Assembly: GCF_009812055.1 (NCBI RefSeq)
Contig: NZ_WQNH01000006.1
Span: 86,564 to 150,563 of the forward strand
Length of the DNA: 64,000 nt
Source: Chelativorans xinjiangensis
Lineage (GTDB): Bacteria; Pseudomonadota; Alphaproteobacteria; Rhizobiales; Rhizobiaceae
Direction: 5' to 3'
Part shown: in pieces, positions 44,596 through 52,772 of the stretch
How positions within the stretch are numbered: the first letter of the stretch is position 1
Layout of the letters: every line of letters begins with the position of its first letter
Notes under the pieces: model-generated
What the model was told of the DNA's origin: nothing
Databases searched by the model: none
The model's input: the letters and a program-made list of their open reading frames with translations, nothing else
Translations under genes and position numbers: made by a program

Positions 44596-45054
44596 ATGAA
44601 ACGGACTTTTCCGGTATCGATCATCGTTGCGGCAATCATCGGCGCCGCCGCCGCAATGGCGAGCGGCGCGCCGGCGGCGGCGGCCGAGGCGAAAGCCGCG
44701 ACCCTCTACAAGAATCCGCAATGCGGATGCTGCGAGGGATATGCCGAATACCTGCGCGACAACGGGTACGCGGTCTCGGTCAAACCCACGCACGACCTCG
44801 CCCTCATGAGCCGCGAGGCCGGCATCCCGGACGACTACCAGGGCTGCCATCTGACTTACATCGACGGCTACGTCGTCAGCGGCCACGTGCCGGTGGGCAT
44901 CGTCGACCGGCTTATGAGTGAGCGCCCCGACATCAAAGGCATCACCCTGCCGGGCATGCCCATGGGTTCGCCCGGCATGGGCGGCGAGAAGTCGGAGCCG
45001 TTCACCGTCTACGGGATCGCCGACGGCGCGCCGGAGGTTTACGCCGTCGAGTAG
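44596..45054 (+). CDS. DUF411 (CopG-like) metal-binding protein
   Basis: I place the start at ATG 44596 (152 residues) because AAGGA lies nine bases upstream; ATG 44572 has none. The protein has a signal peptide (VAAIIGAAAAMASGAPAAAAEA), then the family motif LYKNPQCGCCEGYAEYL and the second conserved block GCHLTYIDGYVVSGHVPV. A Met/Gly loop (GMPMGSPGMGG) follows. DUF411 proteins occur with copper-resistance genes and are presumed periplasmic copper binders. It lies 44 bases after the multicopper oxidase, so the two form one unit. Confidence 0.88.
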   Translation: MKRTFPVSIIVAAIIGAAAAMASGAPAAAAEAKAATLYKNPQCGCCEGYAEYLRDNGYAVSVKPTHDLALMSREAGIPDDYQGCHLTYIDGYVVSGHVPVGIVDRLMSERPDIKGITLPGMPMGSPGMGGEKSEPFTVYGIADGAPEVYAVE

Positions 45055-45065
45055 CTGAAACCGCG

Positions 45066-45177
45066 CTATAGCATTTTGCAGTCAGGTGGTATCACCTGAC
45101 GTCCGCATAAATGCGGAAAAACAAAGAGATAGAGCGTCCTTTGTGCGTCCGAACGGACGCACAAAGGACGCTCTAGC
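45066..45177. repeat. Rhizobial-type intergenic palindromic repeat / terminator
   Basis: Three palindromes follow one another: TCAGGTG-GTAT-CACCTGA (45083-45100), TCCGCAT-AA-ATGCGGA (45102-45117) and a perfect 22-bp-arm hairpin with an AA loop at 45130-45175. The arrangement recalls intergenic repeats common in Mesorhizobium-type genomes. A degenerate copy of its core (GTGCGT...ACGCAC) lies at 56540-56559. Between convergent genes it would serve as a bidirectional terminator. Confidence 0.75.
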
Positions 45178-45189
45178 CGCGAGCCCACC

Positions 45190-47301
45190 TCACATCAGGT
45201 CGCGCACGAGTTCTGGGAGTATCTGCAAGTCCCGGAGCGCTATCTTGAGAGCGGCCTGCTGCGGGCGCGAGAGCGCGGCGATCTCCACCTTGTTGGAGAC
45301 CGGGATGCCCTGGTGCCGGTCGCGGCTCTGCTGGGCGAGCGTAAGCGAAAGCACGAGGTCGTGGGCGGACAGCACGCGGCGGAGCGACACTTCGCTGCCG
45401 ATCTCCCGCTCGAGCAGCCCCTCGAGACGCGCGCGGGTAGAGCGCACCCGGATATCGTGGCGGATCGACAGTGTGCGCGCCGCCGACACGACGGGGAAAA
45501 GGGCGAAGCGCTTGAGGTCCAACCGCCCCTCTTCCGTGCGAAACCGCCCGAACAGTGTGAACGGCGACGCCAGGTTCGCAAGCTGCTCGCCAAGCAACAG
45601 CGGAAACGGCGCCTCGGCGTGCCCGCGCTGATACGCTTCCTCGAAAAGCGCCTCGCCGAGCCGTCGGTTGCCGTGCACAGGGCTCAGGTCGAAGAAGATG
45701 TCGACGTTGAGAAGGTCCTGCGGGCGGGAGCGCCTCACCCATTGGCCGACGCGCTCCTTCCAAAGCGCCAGCGAGCCTCGCCACTCGGCGTTCTTCGCCA
45801 TCACACCGCCGTTGCAATAGGAGATGCCGGCGGTGTCGAGCATGGCGGCGATACGTTCGCCCAGCGCGGCGAACCAGCGGTCTTCCGGCCCGTCCGGCTC
45901 TCCGCTTTCGTAGACGATGGCGTTGTCCTGGTCGGCGGCAAGCAGGCTCTCGCCCCGTCCGGCCGAGCCGAGCACGAGCACGGCATAGGGCGAAGGCGGC
46001 CCGCCGAGGCCGGCATCGCGCATCTCCTGTTCGGCGAGCACCGCCGCCCGGCGCGTCATCGCCCGCAGTTCCTCGCTGACGATCTCGGCGACGATACCGG
46101 CGTCGACCTCCTCGGCGGCCAGTGCACTGGCGACGGCGGGAAGGCTGGCCCAGGCGGCGGCCATTTCGGCGGTGGAGCTTGCTGCATCGATCGTGTCATC
46201 GAGTTGGATCGCCACGCTGGCACGCAGGCGCAGAAGATCGCGCGCCGAGATCACGCCGGCAAGCGCATCTTTTTCGTCGCGCACGCCGAGGTGGCGGATA
46301 CCGAGCCGCTCCATGCGGCCGATGGCGCGATAGGCGAAGGCCTGCGCGCGGATGCTGATGAGCGGCCGGCTGGCAAGAGCGCCTGCCGGCTGCTCGAAAC
46401 TCCTCCCGCCTTGCGCCGCCACCAGCCGCAGCACGTCGCGCTCCGTAATGATGCCGTAATCGCCCACCGGCCCACCCGGTTCGCCGCTCTTGCTGACGAG
46501 GATCGAGCCGGTCTTCCTTTCCATCATCAATGCCATTGCCGCACGCAGCGGGGTTTCGTCGCGCACAAGCACCGGCGGTCGCCTCATGAGATCGCCGACG
46601 TGATGGCGGTAGGCGAAGGGATCGACGGCGGCGAAGGACGGCAGGGTGTCCGGGCTCGACGCCGGTTCGTCCCAGCCGGCCCTGTGCTGCCGTTCCCGCT
46701 CCTTGGCAAGCCGCAGCAAGGAGCGCTCGGCCTCGGCGAGCGTGCGAATGCCGCACGCCTGCAGCCGGGGCAGAAGCGCCGCGAAGATTTTCGCCGCGGA
46801 GATGGCATCTCCAAGCGCCTGGTGGCGCCCCGTCACATCGATGCCGAGCCAGGCGGCGATCGCCTCCAACGACGGGTCCCGAAGCTCGGGGTTGACGAGA
46901 TGGCTCAGCGTGCGCACGCACAGCGTTCGCGGCCGCTTCCACTCGAGGCCGGCGCGGCGGGCCTCCTGTTTGGCAACCGCCATGTCGAAGCCGACGGCAT
47001 AGCCGACCAGAAGGCGCCCGGCGCGGAACGCCTCGAAGCGTTCCCAGGCCGTGGCGAAGCTCGGCGCCTGGCGCACCATCGCATTGGTAATGCCATGGAT
47101 GCGCATGGCTTCGGGCGGGATGGGCACCGCGGGATCGACCAGGGTCTCGAACGTGCGGTCCGGACGCATCGCCCCATCGGCGATGGCGACGCCGCCAAGC
47201 TGGACGATGCGCGCCTTGCGCGGATCGAGCCCGGTGGTCTCCGTGTCGATCGCCACCGCGTCGAGCGCGATCAGCGGAACCGCTCCGACAACCGCCTGCA
47301 T
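45190..47301 (-). CDS. DnaQ-type exonuclease fused to CBS pair and DUF294 nucleotidyltransferase
   Basis: The protein has 703 residues, with GGGGAGG before the start. Residues ~14-180 form a DEDDh exonuclease: AIDTETTGLD (Exo I), VGYAVGFDMAVAK (Exo II) and GRHQALGDAISAAK (Exo III, with His and Asp). Residues ~235-360 form a CBS pair (YGIITERDVLRLVA; LAGVISARDLLRL). Residues ~440-560 form a GlnD-like nucleotidyltransferase of the DUF294 type (GSAGRGESLLAADQDNAIVY, with the Asp-x-Asp pair). The remainder is the DUF294 C-terminal helical region. Many DUF294 proteins carry a cyclic-nucleotide domain first; here an exonuclease takes its place. The substrate is unknown. Confidence 0.88.
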   Translation of the reverse strand: MQAVVGAVPLIALDAVAIDTETTGLDPRKARIVQLGGVAIADGAMRPDRTFETLVDPAVPIPPEAMRIHGITNAMVRQAPSFATAWERFEAFRAGRLLVGYAVGFDMAVAKQEARRAGLEWKRPRTLCVRTLSHLVNPELRDPSLEAIAAWLGIDVTGRHQALGDAISAAKIFAALLPRLQACGIRTLAEAERSLLRLAKERERQHRAGWDEPASSPDTLPSFAAVDPFAYRHHVGDLMRRPPVLVRDETPLRAAMALMMERKTGSILVSKSGEPGGPVGDYGIITERDVLRLVAAQGGRSFEQPAGALASRPLISIRAQAFAYRAIGRMERLGIRHLGVRDEKDALAGVISARDLLRLRASVAIQLDDTIDAASSTAEMAAAWASLPAVASALAAEEVDAGIVAEIVSEELRAMTRRAAVLAEQEMRDAGLGGPPSPYAVLVLGSAGRGESLLAADQDNAIVYESGEPDGPEDRWFAALGERIAAMLDTAGISYCNGGVMAKNAEWRGSLALWKERVGQWVRRSRPQDLLNVDIFFDLSPVHGNRRLGEALFEEAYQRGHAEAPFPLLLGEQLANLASPFTLFGRFRTEEGRLDLKRFALFPVVSAARTLSIRHDIRVRSTRARLEGLLEREIGSEVSLRRVLSAHDLVLSLTLAQQSRDRHQGIPVSNKVEIAALSRPQQAALKIALRDLQILPELVRDLM

Positions 47302-47388
47302 AGCGCCTCCCCTTGCCGCGCCCTGCCCGTAAACGGCTTATAGCGCGTCTCCATACCCTACGCCATGAGGCGTCCCGGCGCGGAGGCC

Positions 47389-48186
47389 CTACCCGATGCG
47401 CAGCGAATCGTCGTCGAGCTCCTCGCCGCCGCGCACGCGGCGGAACATGGCGACGAGGTCGTCCACGCCCATGTTCTTGCGGCGGTCGCCGGTGATATCG
47501 AGCACGATGCGGCCTTCGTGCAGCATGATCGTGCGCGAGCCGAGGTCGAGTGCCTGGCGCATGGAATGGGTGACCATCAGCGTCGTCAGCCCATGGGCGG
47601 CGACGAGGCGGCGGGTAAGGTCGATGACGAACTCGGCCATGCCCGGGTCGAGGGCGGCCGTATGTTCGTCGAGGAGCAGCACCTCGGCGCCGGCGAGCGT
47701 GGCCATGACGAGGGCGAGCGCTTGCCGCTGACCGCCCGACAGCAGGCCCATGCGGTCGCCCATGCGGTCTTCCAGGTCGAGGCCGAGCTCGGCCACCCGC
47801 TCGCGCAGGAGCGCCCGCCGGTCGGCGTGGAGAGCGGATCTGAGGCCGCGCCGGGCGCCGCGCATCGCCGCAAGCGCCAGGTTCTCCTCGATGGAAAGGT
47901 CGGCGCAGGAGCCGGCGAGCGGATCCTGGAAGACGCGAGCAACGCGGCGCGCCCGTTTGGCCGGGGCCTCCCGCGTGACGTCGCGGCCGCCGATCTTGAT
48001 CGTGCCCTTCTGCGGCGGCGCATCGCCGGCGATTGCCGCCAGAAGCGTCGACTTGCCGGCGCCGTTGGAGCCGATGACGGTGGCGAACTCACCCTCTGTC
48101 AGCGCCAGGTCGATGCCGTTGACGGCTCGACGCTCGATCGGCGTGCCGGGGTTGAAGGTGACGTGGAGCGCCTCGACGGAGATCAT
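47389..48186 (-). CDS. ABC transporter ATP-binding protein (ABC_sub_bind-type importer)
   Basis: The start is ATG 48184-48186, overlapping the permease stop by four bases; the frame is longer but unsupported upstream. The protein has 265 residues with Walker A GSNGAGKST, the Q-loop region VARVFQDPLAG, signature LLSGGQRQAL, Walker B VLLLDEHTAALD and H-loop VTHSMRQAL. It drives import with the permease and binding protein encoded upstream. The three-gene set matches the putative tryptophan/tyrosine-type importers of the ABC_sub_bind family; the ligand cannot be read. Confidence 0.92.
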   Translation of the reverse strand: MISVEALHVTFNPGTPIERRAVNGIDLALTEGEFATVIGSNGAGKSTLLAAIAGDAPPQKGTIKIGGRDVTREAPAKRARRVARVFQDPLAGSCADLSIEENLALAAMRGARRGLRSALHADRRALLRERVAELGLDLEDRMGDRMGLLSGGQRQALALVMATLAGAEVLLLDEHTAALDPGMAEFVIDLTRRLVAAHGLTTLMVTHSMRQALDLGSRTIMLHEGRIVLDITGDRRKNMGVDDLVAMFRRVRGGEELDDDSLRIG

Positions 48187-49067
48187 TGGACGGCCCTCCT
48201 GCGGGCGCGCAGCTTCGGCAGGATCAGCGCCAGCGTGACGAGGACGGCGGTGACGAGGTTGAGGTCGGACGCCTTGAGGAACAGAAAATCCGCCGAAAGC
48301 GCCAATTGCACGGCGACGCGGTAGACGACCGAGCCGACGACGACGGACAGAAGCGCCACCAGCATGGCGCGGCTGCGGAACAGCGTCTCGCCGACGATGA
48401 CCGCAGCAAGCCCCACAACGATGGTGCCGACGCCCGAGGTGACGTCGGCAAAGCCGGCGATCTGCGCGAACAGCGCGCCGCCCAACCCCGTCAGCGCGTT
48501 CGACAGGCCCATGCCGAAATAGATCTGGCGGCCGACATCGACGCCGTTGGCCCGCGCCATGCGCGGATTGGCGCCGGCCGCACGCGTCGCAAGGCCGAAA
48601 TCGCTGCCGAGAAAGCGTGCCAGAAGCAGCACGGTCGCAAGCACCAGGACGGCCAGCACCGCCGGCCGCACCAGGTGGTCGGCAAGGCCAAGGTCGTAAA
48701 ACGGCGTGATCACGGTCTCCCGGTTGAGCACGGCCATGTTGGGCCGGCCCATGATGCGCAGGTTGACCGAGAAGAGCGCGATCATGGTGAGGATCGAAGC
48801 GAGCAGGTTCAGGATGCCGAAGCGGACATTGAGGAAGGCCGTCACCAGCCCGCACAGGGAGCCGCCGATAGCGGCGAGCACACAGGCAAGCCATGGGTCC
48901 CAGCCGGCGGTGATCGCCACGGCAGCCACCGCCGCCCCCAGCGGAAAGGAACCGTCGACGGTGAGGTCCGGAAAGTCGAGCACGCGGAAGGCGAGATAGA
49001 CCCCGAGGGCGACGAAGCCGTAGATCAGGCCAAGCTCGACGGCGCCCCAAAAAGCGATTGCAGACAT
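48183..49067 (-). CDS. ABC transporter permease (ABC_sub_bind-type importer)
   Basis: The protein has 294 residues with eight or nine hydrophobic segments and the branched-chain-type permease pattern: FPDLTVDGSFPLGAAVAA near the N-terminus and GLSNALTGLGGALFAQIAGFADVTSGVGTIVVGLAAVIVGE in the second half. It forms the membrane channel with the ATPase that overlaps its 3' end. It lies 359 bases downstream of the binding-protein gene, the gap being filled by a large inverted repeat. Confidence 0.9.
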   Translation of the reverse strand: MSAIAFWGAVELGLIYGFVALGVYLAFRVLDFPDLTVDGSFPLGAAVAAVAITAGWDPWLACVLAAIGGSLCGLVTAFLNVRFGILNLLASILTMIALFSVNLRIMGRPNMAVLNRETVITPFYDLGLADHLVRPAVLAVLVLATVLLLARFLGSDFGLATRAAGANPRMARANGVDVGRQIYFGMGLSNALTGLGGALFAQIAGFADVTSGVGTIVVGLAAVIVGETLFRSRAMLVALLSVVVGSVVYRVAVQLALSADFLFLKASDLNLVTAVLVTLALILPKLRARRRAVQ

Positions 49068-49170
49068 TGGATCGAAGTGCTCCGCAGCGAATATCCAAAC
49101 TTGCGCCTTCCGGTGGCCCGAACGGGCGGTCAGTGCAAGGAAAAAATGGGGGGTGCGGCTTTAGGGGCTG

Positions 49171-49391
49171 GTCGGCGCGCGGCCGCACGGCCCCCTCTGG
49201 CCCTGAGCTTGTCGAACGGGCCGGCCATCTCCCTCTCGAGGGGGGAGAGGCGCCGTCATCGGCGGCTTTCGCCTCAACCTGGCGGGTTCGCATGCCAGCA
49301 CTTCTTCCCCCTTGAGTACCCTCGAGGGGGATATGGCCGGCCCGTTCGACAAGCTCAGGGCCAGAGGGGGTTCAAGCGGCCGCGCGCCGAC
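49171..49391. repeat. Large inverted repeat inside the ABC importer operon
   Basis: Perfectly complementary 38-base arms lie at 49191-49228 and 49333-49370. They extend outward through a second matching block (GTCGGCGCGCGGCCGC at 49171-49186 against its complement at 49376-49391). The arms contain CCTGAGCTTGTCGAA, a palindromic-repeat core widespread in alphaproteobacteria. In mRNA this forms a long hairpin between the binding-protein gene and the permease gene. It fills most of the 359-base gap, which contains no gene. Confidence 0.85.
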
Positions 49392-49426
49392 TTCAGATTC
49401 GCGCGCCGATGTCAGCCTCGCCAGCC

Positions 49427-50380
49427 CTACTCGATAACCTTCGAGGCCCGCTGCACCATCTCATCGGGAAGCGTTACGCCCATCGCCTCCGCCGCCTTGC
49501 GGTTGACCACCAGGTCGGTGCCGGCGGCGAAGGTCACCGGAACGGCGCCCGGCTCCTCGCCCTTGAGTACGCGCACCACCACCTCGGCGGTCTGCTTGCC
49601 GAGCGCGTAGTAGTCGAAGCCGATGGAGGCCAGCGTGCCGCGTTCCACAGAGTCCGTGTCGCCGGAGATCAGCGGCAGGTCGTTCTGCTCGGCCACCGCC
49701 ACCAGCGCCTCGAGCGCGGAGACCACGGTATTGTCGGTGGGCACGTACATGGCGTCCGCCTTGCCGACCAGGCTGCGCGCCGCCGCCTGCACGTCAGCCG
49801 ACTTGTTGGCCGCCGCCTCGACCACCGAAAGCCCCTCTTCCTCCGCCGCGTTGCGGAAGTGCTCGAGCAAGGCCACCGAGTTCGCCTCGCCGGGATTGTA
49901 GACGAAGCCGATGCTTTCCACCGACGGCACCAGTTCCCTGATGAGCGCAACGTGCTCGGCGATCGGCGTCAGGTCGGACACGCCGGTGACGTTTCCGCCC
50001 GGCGCCTCGATAGATTCGACCAGGCCGGCGGCCAGCGGGTCGGTGACCGCCGAGAAGACCACCGGGATATCGCGGGTAGCCGCGGCGACCGCCTGGGCCG
50101 AGGGGGTGGAGATCGGCACGATCACGTCCGGCGCGTCGCCCACGAATTCGCGGGCGATCTGGGCGGCCGTGGCGGGATTTCCCTGCGCGGACTCGTAAGC
50201 GAATTCGAGGTTCTCGCCTTGGCGGTAACCGGCCTCCTCCAGCCCGTCGCGGACGCCGTCACGCACGGCGTCGAGCGCCGGGTGCTCGACGATGGCCGTC
50301 ACCGACACTTTGACGGTCTGGGCTGAAGCTGCCGTCGCCAGGGCAAGGCTCGCCGCGGCGATAAGAAGAAGTTTTCGCAT
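49427..50380 (-). CDS. ABC transporter substrate-binding protein (ABC_sub_bind family)
   Basis: I place the start at ATG 50378-50380 (317 residues) because GGGAGA lies upstream; the frame extends to 50440. The protein has a signal peptide (KLLLIAAASLALATAASAQ) and then the family pattern VKVSVTAIVEHPALDAVRDGVRDGLEEAGY, with VPISTPSAQAVAAAT and VVFSAVTDPLAAGLV (PF04392-like). It is periplasmic and captures the ligand for the importer. It is the first gene of the operon; the large hairpin after it probably raises its mRNA level relative to permease and ATPase, as is usual for binding proteins. Confidence 0.92.
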   Translation of the reverse strand: MRKLLLIAAASLALATAASAQTVKVSVTAIVEHPALDAVRDGVRDGLEEAGYRQGENLEFAYESAQGNPATAAQIAREFVGDAPDVIVPISTPSAQAVAAATRDIPVVFSAVTDPLAAGLVESIEAPGGNVTGVSDLTPIAEHVALIRELVPSVESIGFVYNPGEANSVALLEHFRNAAEEEGLSVVEAAANKSADVQAAARSLVGKADAMYVPTDNTVVSALEALVAVAEQNDLPLISGDTDSVERGTLASIGFDYYALGKQTAEVVVRVLKGEEPGAVPVTFAAGTDLVVNRKAAEAMGVTLPDEMVQRASKVIE

Positions 50381-50655
50381 GGGTATCTCCCTAGTCGATG
50401 TTGCCTGATGTTCTTTTTGGGCGGACTGGTTGTCGGCCACGATCCGCAGCTACCGCACCGGTGCAGCCCCGAAAACCGCCAACTGCAATGCAGCGGCCAA
50501 CTCTTGGCGACTTGCCCGGAGATGTCAATCTGGACAGGATTGAGGCTGGAGTGAATTCAGGCTGGTGCGGATTTGGGCTGGTTCGGCTTTGAGGAGAGAC
50601 GCGATGCGGGTCGGCCAGGTGGAACGTCTTCGCGCCGCAGGGCTGCGCGGCCCGC

Positions 50656-51072
50656 TCAGTCGTCGCGGTAAACCTTCTCCCGCCGCTCGTGGCGCTCCTG
50701 CGCCTCGATGGAGAGCGTGGCGATGGGGCGGGCGTCGAGGCGCTTCAGCGAGATCGGCTCGCCCGTCTCCTCGCAATAGCCGTAGGTGCCTTCGTCGAGG
50801 CGCTGCAACGCGGCATCGATCTTGGCGATCAGCTTGCGTTGGCGGTCGCGCGCCCTCAGTTCGATGGCCCGGTCGGTCTCCGAGGAGGCACGGTCGGCAA
50901 GGTCGGGATGGTTGGCGTTCTCCTGTTGGAGCGCGTCCAGCGTCTCGCGCGCCTCCCGCAGGATATCGCTCTTCCAGTTGATCAGCTTACCGCGGAAATA
51001 GGCGCGCTGGCGCTCGTTCATGAAGGGTTCGTCCTCGGAGGGGACATATTTGGCATCGACGGTATCGCTCAT
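50656..51072 (-). CDS. dksA: DksA/TraR-family RNA polymerase-binding regulator
   Basis: The protein has 138 residues with the DksA coiled-coil hairpin (~residues 30-105, including LADRASSETDRAIELRARDRQRKLIAKIDAAL) and the loop Asp residues near NHPDLADRAS. The zinc-finger region reads YGYCEETGEPISLKRLDARPIATLSIEAQ, so only one of four zinc Cys is kept, as in reduced-Cys alphaproteobacterial DksA. The protein binds the secondary channel of RNA polymerase and tunes rRNA and stress promoters with ppGpp. It is a single gene, with 275 bases without a gene on its 3' side (50381-50655). Confidence 0.9.
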   Translation of the reverse strand: MSDTVDAKYVPSEDEPFMNERQRAYFRGKLINWKSDILREARETLDALQQENANHPDLADRASSETDRAIELRARDRQRKLIAKIDAALQRLDEGTYGYCEETGEPISLKRLDARPIATLSIEAQERHERREKVYRDD

Positions 51073-51299
51073 CGCTCACCCCACTGCTTACCAGCGGCGC
51101 CTATATATTCGGGCGCGACGGCGGCGACAAGCGTAAACCGGGCTGCAATAACACAATTGTCAGAATCGCCGACATTTTTTGGTGATAGCGGTCGTCGCTC
51201 GGCGGTGTGCGGTTTTCGTTCCGCGGGCGGCCGGTGCGTCAGCCATTTCATCGCCGCGCCCCATCGCCTATATCCGGAAGGCCTTGAACGAATCGGGGG

Positions 51300-52772
51300 A
51301 TGCCCTTGCCATCGCTGACCAGTCTGGCCGACGAGGCCCGCATTGCCCTCGATACCGTCGCGGACCGCGCCACCGGCCTCTGGTCGCCGTCGGTCAGGCT
51401 CGGCGTTACCGGCCTTTCGCGTGCCGGCAAAACCGTCTTTATCTCCGCGCTCGTCCACAATCTCGTCCATGGCGGCCGCCTGCCGCTGTTCGAGGCACAA
51501 GCCTCGGGGCGGATCGCCAAGGCCTATCTCGAGCACCAGCCCGACGATGCCGTGCCGCGCTTCCAGTACGAGGACCACATCGCCGATCTTGTGGACAAGC
51601 GCATCTGGCCGGCATCCACCCGCGCCATTTCGGAACTCAGGCTCACCGTCGAATACGAATCGGCATCGGCCTTTGGGCGCATGTTCTCGCGCGGGCGGTT
51701 ATCGCTCGACATCGTCGACTACCCCGGCGAATGGCTGCTCGACCTGCCGCTCATCGGCAAGAGCTTCGAGACCTTCAGCCGCGAAGCCATGGAGTTGGCC
51801 GAGCTTCCGGTGCGCGAGGAGGTCTCCAGGCCTTGGCGCCAGCTTGCCGCCAGCGTCGATCCCGATGCTGCCGCCGACGAGATGCTGGCGCGGCGCCTGT
51901 TCGACAGCTTCTCGGCCTATCTCGCCGCCTGCAAGGAGGATGCCCGCGCCCTCTCCACCCTGCCGCCCGGCCGCTTCCTGATGCCGGGCGATCTCGAGGG
52001 TTCGCCGGCGCTCACCTTCGCGCCGCTCGCCAATCTCAGCGAAGGCCGGGCGCGCCCCGGCTCCATGCGGGCGATGATGGAGCGGCGCTACGAGGCCTAC
52101 AAGACCCACGTCATAAAGCCCTTCTTCCGCGAGCATATCGCCCGGCTCGACCGGCAGATCGTGCTGGTCGACGCCATGCAGGCCATCAATGCCGGCGCCC
52201 CGGCGGTGGCCGATCTGGAACGCGCGCTGACGGAGATCCTCGCCTGCTTCCGCCCTGGCCGCGGCAGTCTCCTGACCGGCCTCGTCTCCCGCCGCATCGA
52301 CCGCATCCTGATCGCCGCCACCAAGGCCGACCACATCCACCACGAAAGCCACGACCGGCTGCAGGCCATCGTGCGGCGGCTTGCCGACCGCGCCATCGCG
52401 CGGGCCGACTTTTCCGGTGCCGCCGTCGAGGTGGTGGCGATGGCCGCCGTGCGCGCCACCCGCGAGGGCACGGCGACACGCGGACGCGAGACGCTTCCCG
52501 TCATCATCGGCAGCCCGCTCGCCGGCGAGACCATCGGCGAGGATACCTTCGACGGCGAGACGGAGACGGCGATCTTCCCCGGCGACCTGCCGGAAAGTCC
52601 CGCCGCCTTCTTCCGCAAGGACGTCGCTCCCACGTCCGGCGATCCGGCGATCCGTTTCGTGCGCTTCCGCCCACCGAAGCTGGAGCGCACCGCCGAAGGG
52701 GTGACGCTTTCCCTTCCGCACATCCGCCTCGACCGCGCCCTTCAGTTCCTTCTGGGAGACCAGCTCGCATGA
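51300..52772 (+). CDS. ycjX: YcjX-family P-loop NTPase (DUF463)
   Basis: The protein has 490 residues. P-loop GLSRAGKTVF (~residues 38-47), switch II-like DIVDYPGEWLLDLP (~130-143) and the base-specificity motif ATKADHIHH (~338-346) show a TRAFAC-type GTPase fold, as in YcjX of gammaproteobacteria. The cellular role is uncertain; ycjX and ycjF homologs are coupled in many proteobacteria and linked to envelope stress. It overlaps the next gene by four bases (ATGA at 52769). Confidence 0.88.
   Translation: MPLPSLTSLADEARIALDTVADRATGLWSPSVRLGVTGLSRAGKTVFISALVHNLVHGGRLPLFEAQASGRIAKAYLEHQPDDAVPRFQYEDHIADLVDKRIWPASTRAISELRLTVEYESASAFGRMFSRGRLSLDIVDYPGEWLLDLPLIGKSFETFSREAMELAELPVREEVSRPWRQLAASVDPDAAADEMLARRLFDSFSAYLAACKEDARALSTLPPGRFLMPGDLEGSPALTFAPLANLSEGRARPGSMRAMMERRYEAYKTHVIKPFFREHIARLDRQIVLVDAMQAINAGAPAVADLERALTEILACFRPGRGSLLTGLVSRRIDRILIAATKADHIHHESHDRLQAIVRRLADRAIARADFSGAAVEVVAMAAVRATREGTATRGRETLPVIIGSPLAGETIGEDTFDGETETAIFPGDLPESPAAFFRKDVAPTSGDPAIRFVRFRPPKLERTAEGVTLSLPHIRLDRALQFLLGDQLA

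Noticed and set aside
45313..47343. 676-residue open frame on the plus strand
   Set aside because: Antisense of the exonuclease-CBS-nucleotidyltransferase gene.
47389..49293. Long minus-strand frame of 634 residues covering the ATPase and the region upstream
   Set aside because: Only the part from 48186 is the ATPase; the rest reads the permease gene out of frame and the inverted repeat.
49191..49370. Inverted repeat as transposon ends
   Set aside because: Only ~100 bases lie between the arms, without a transposase; a palindromic intergenic repeat explains it better.
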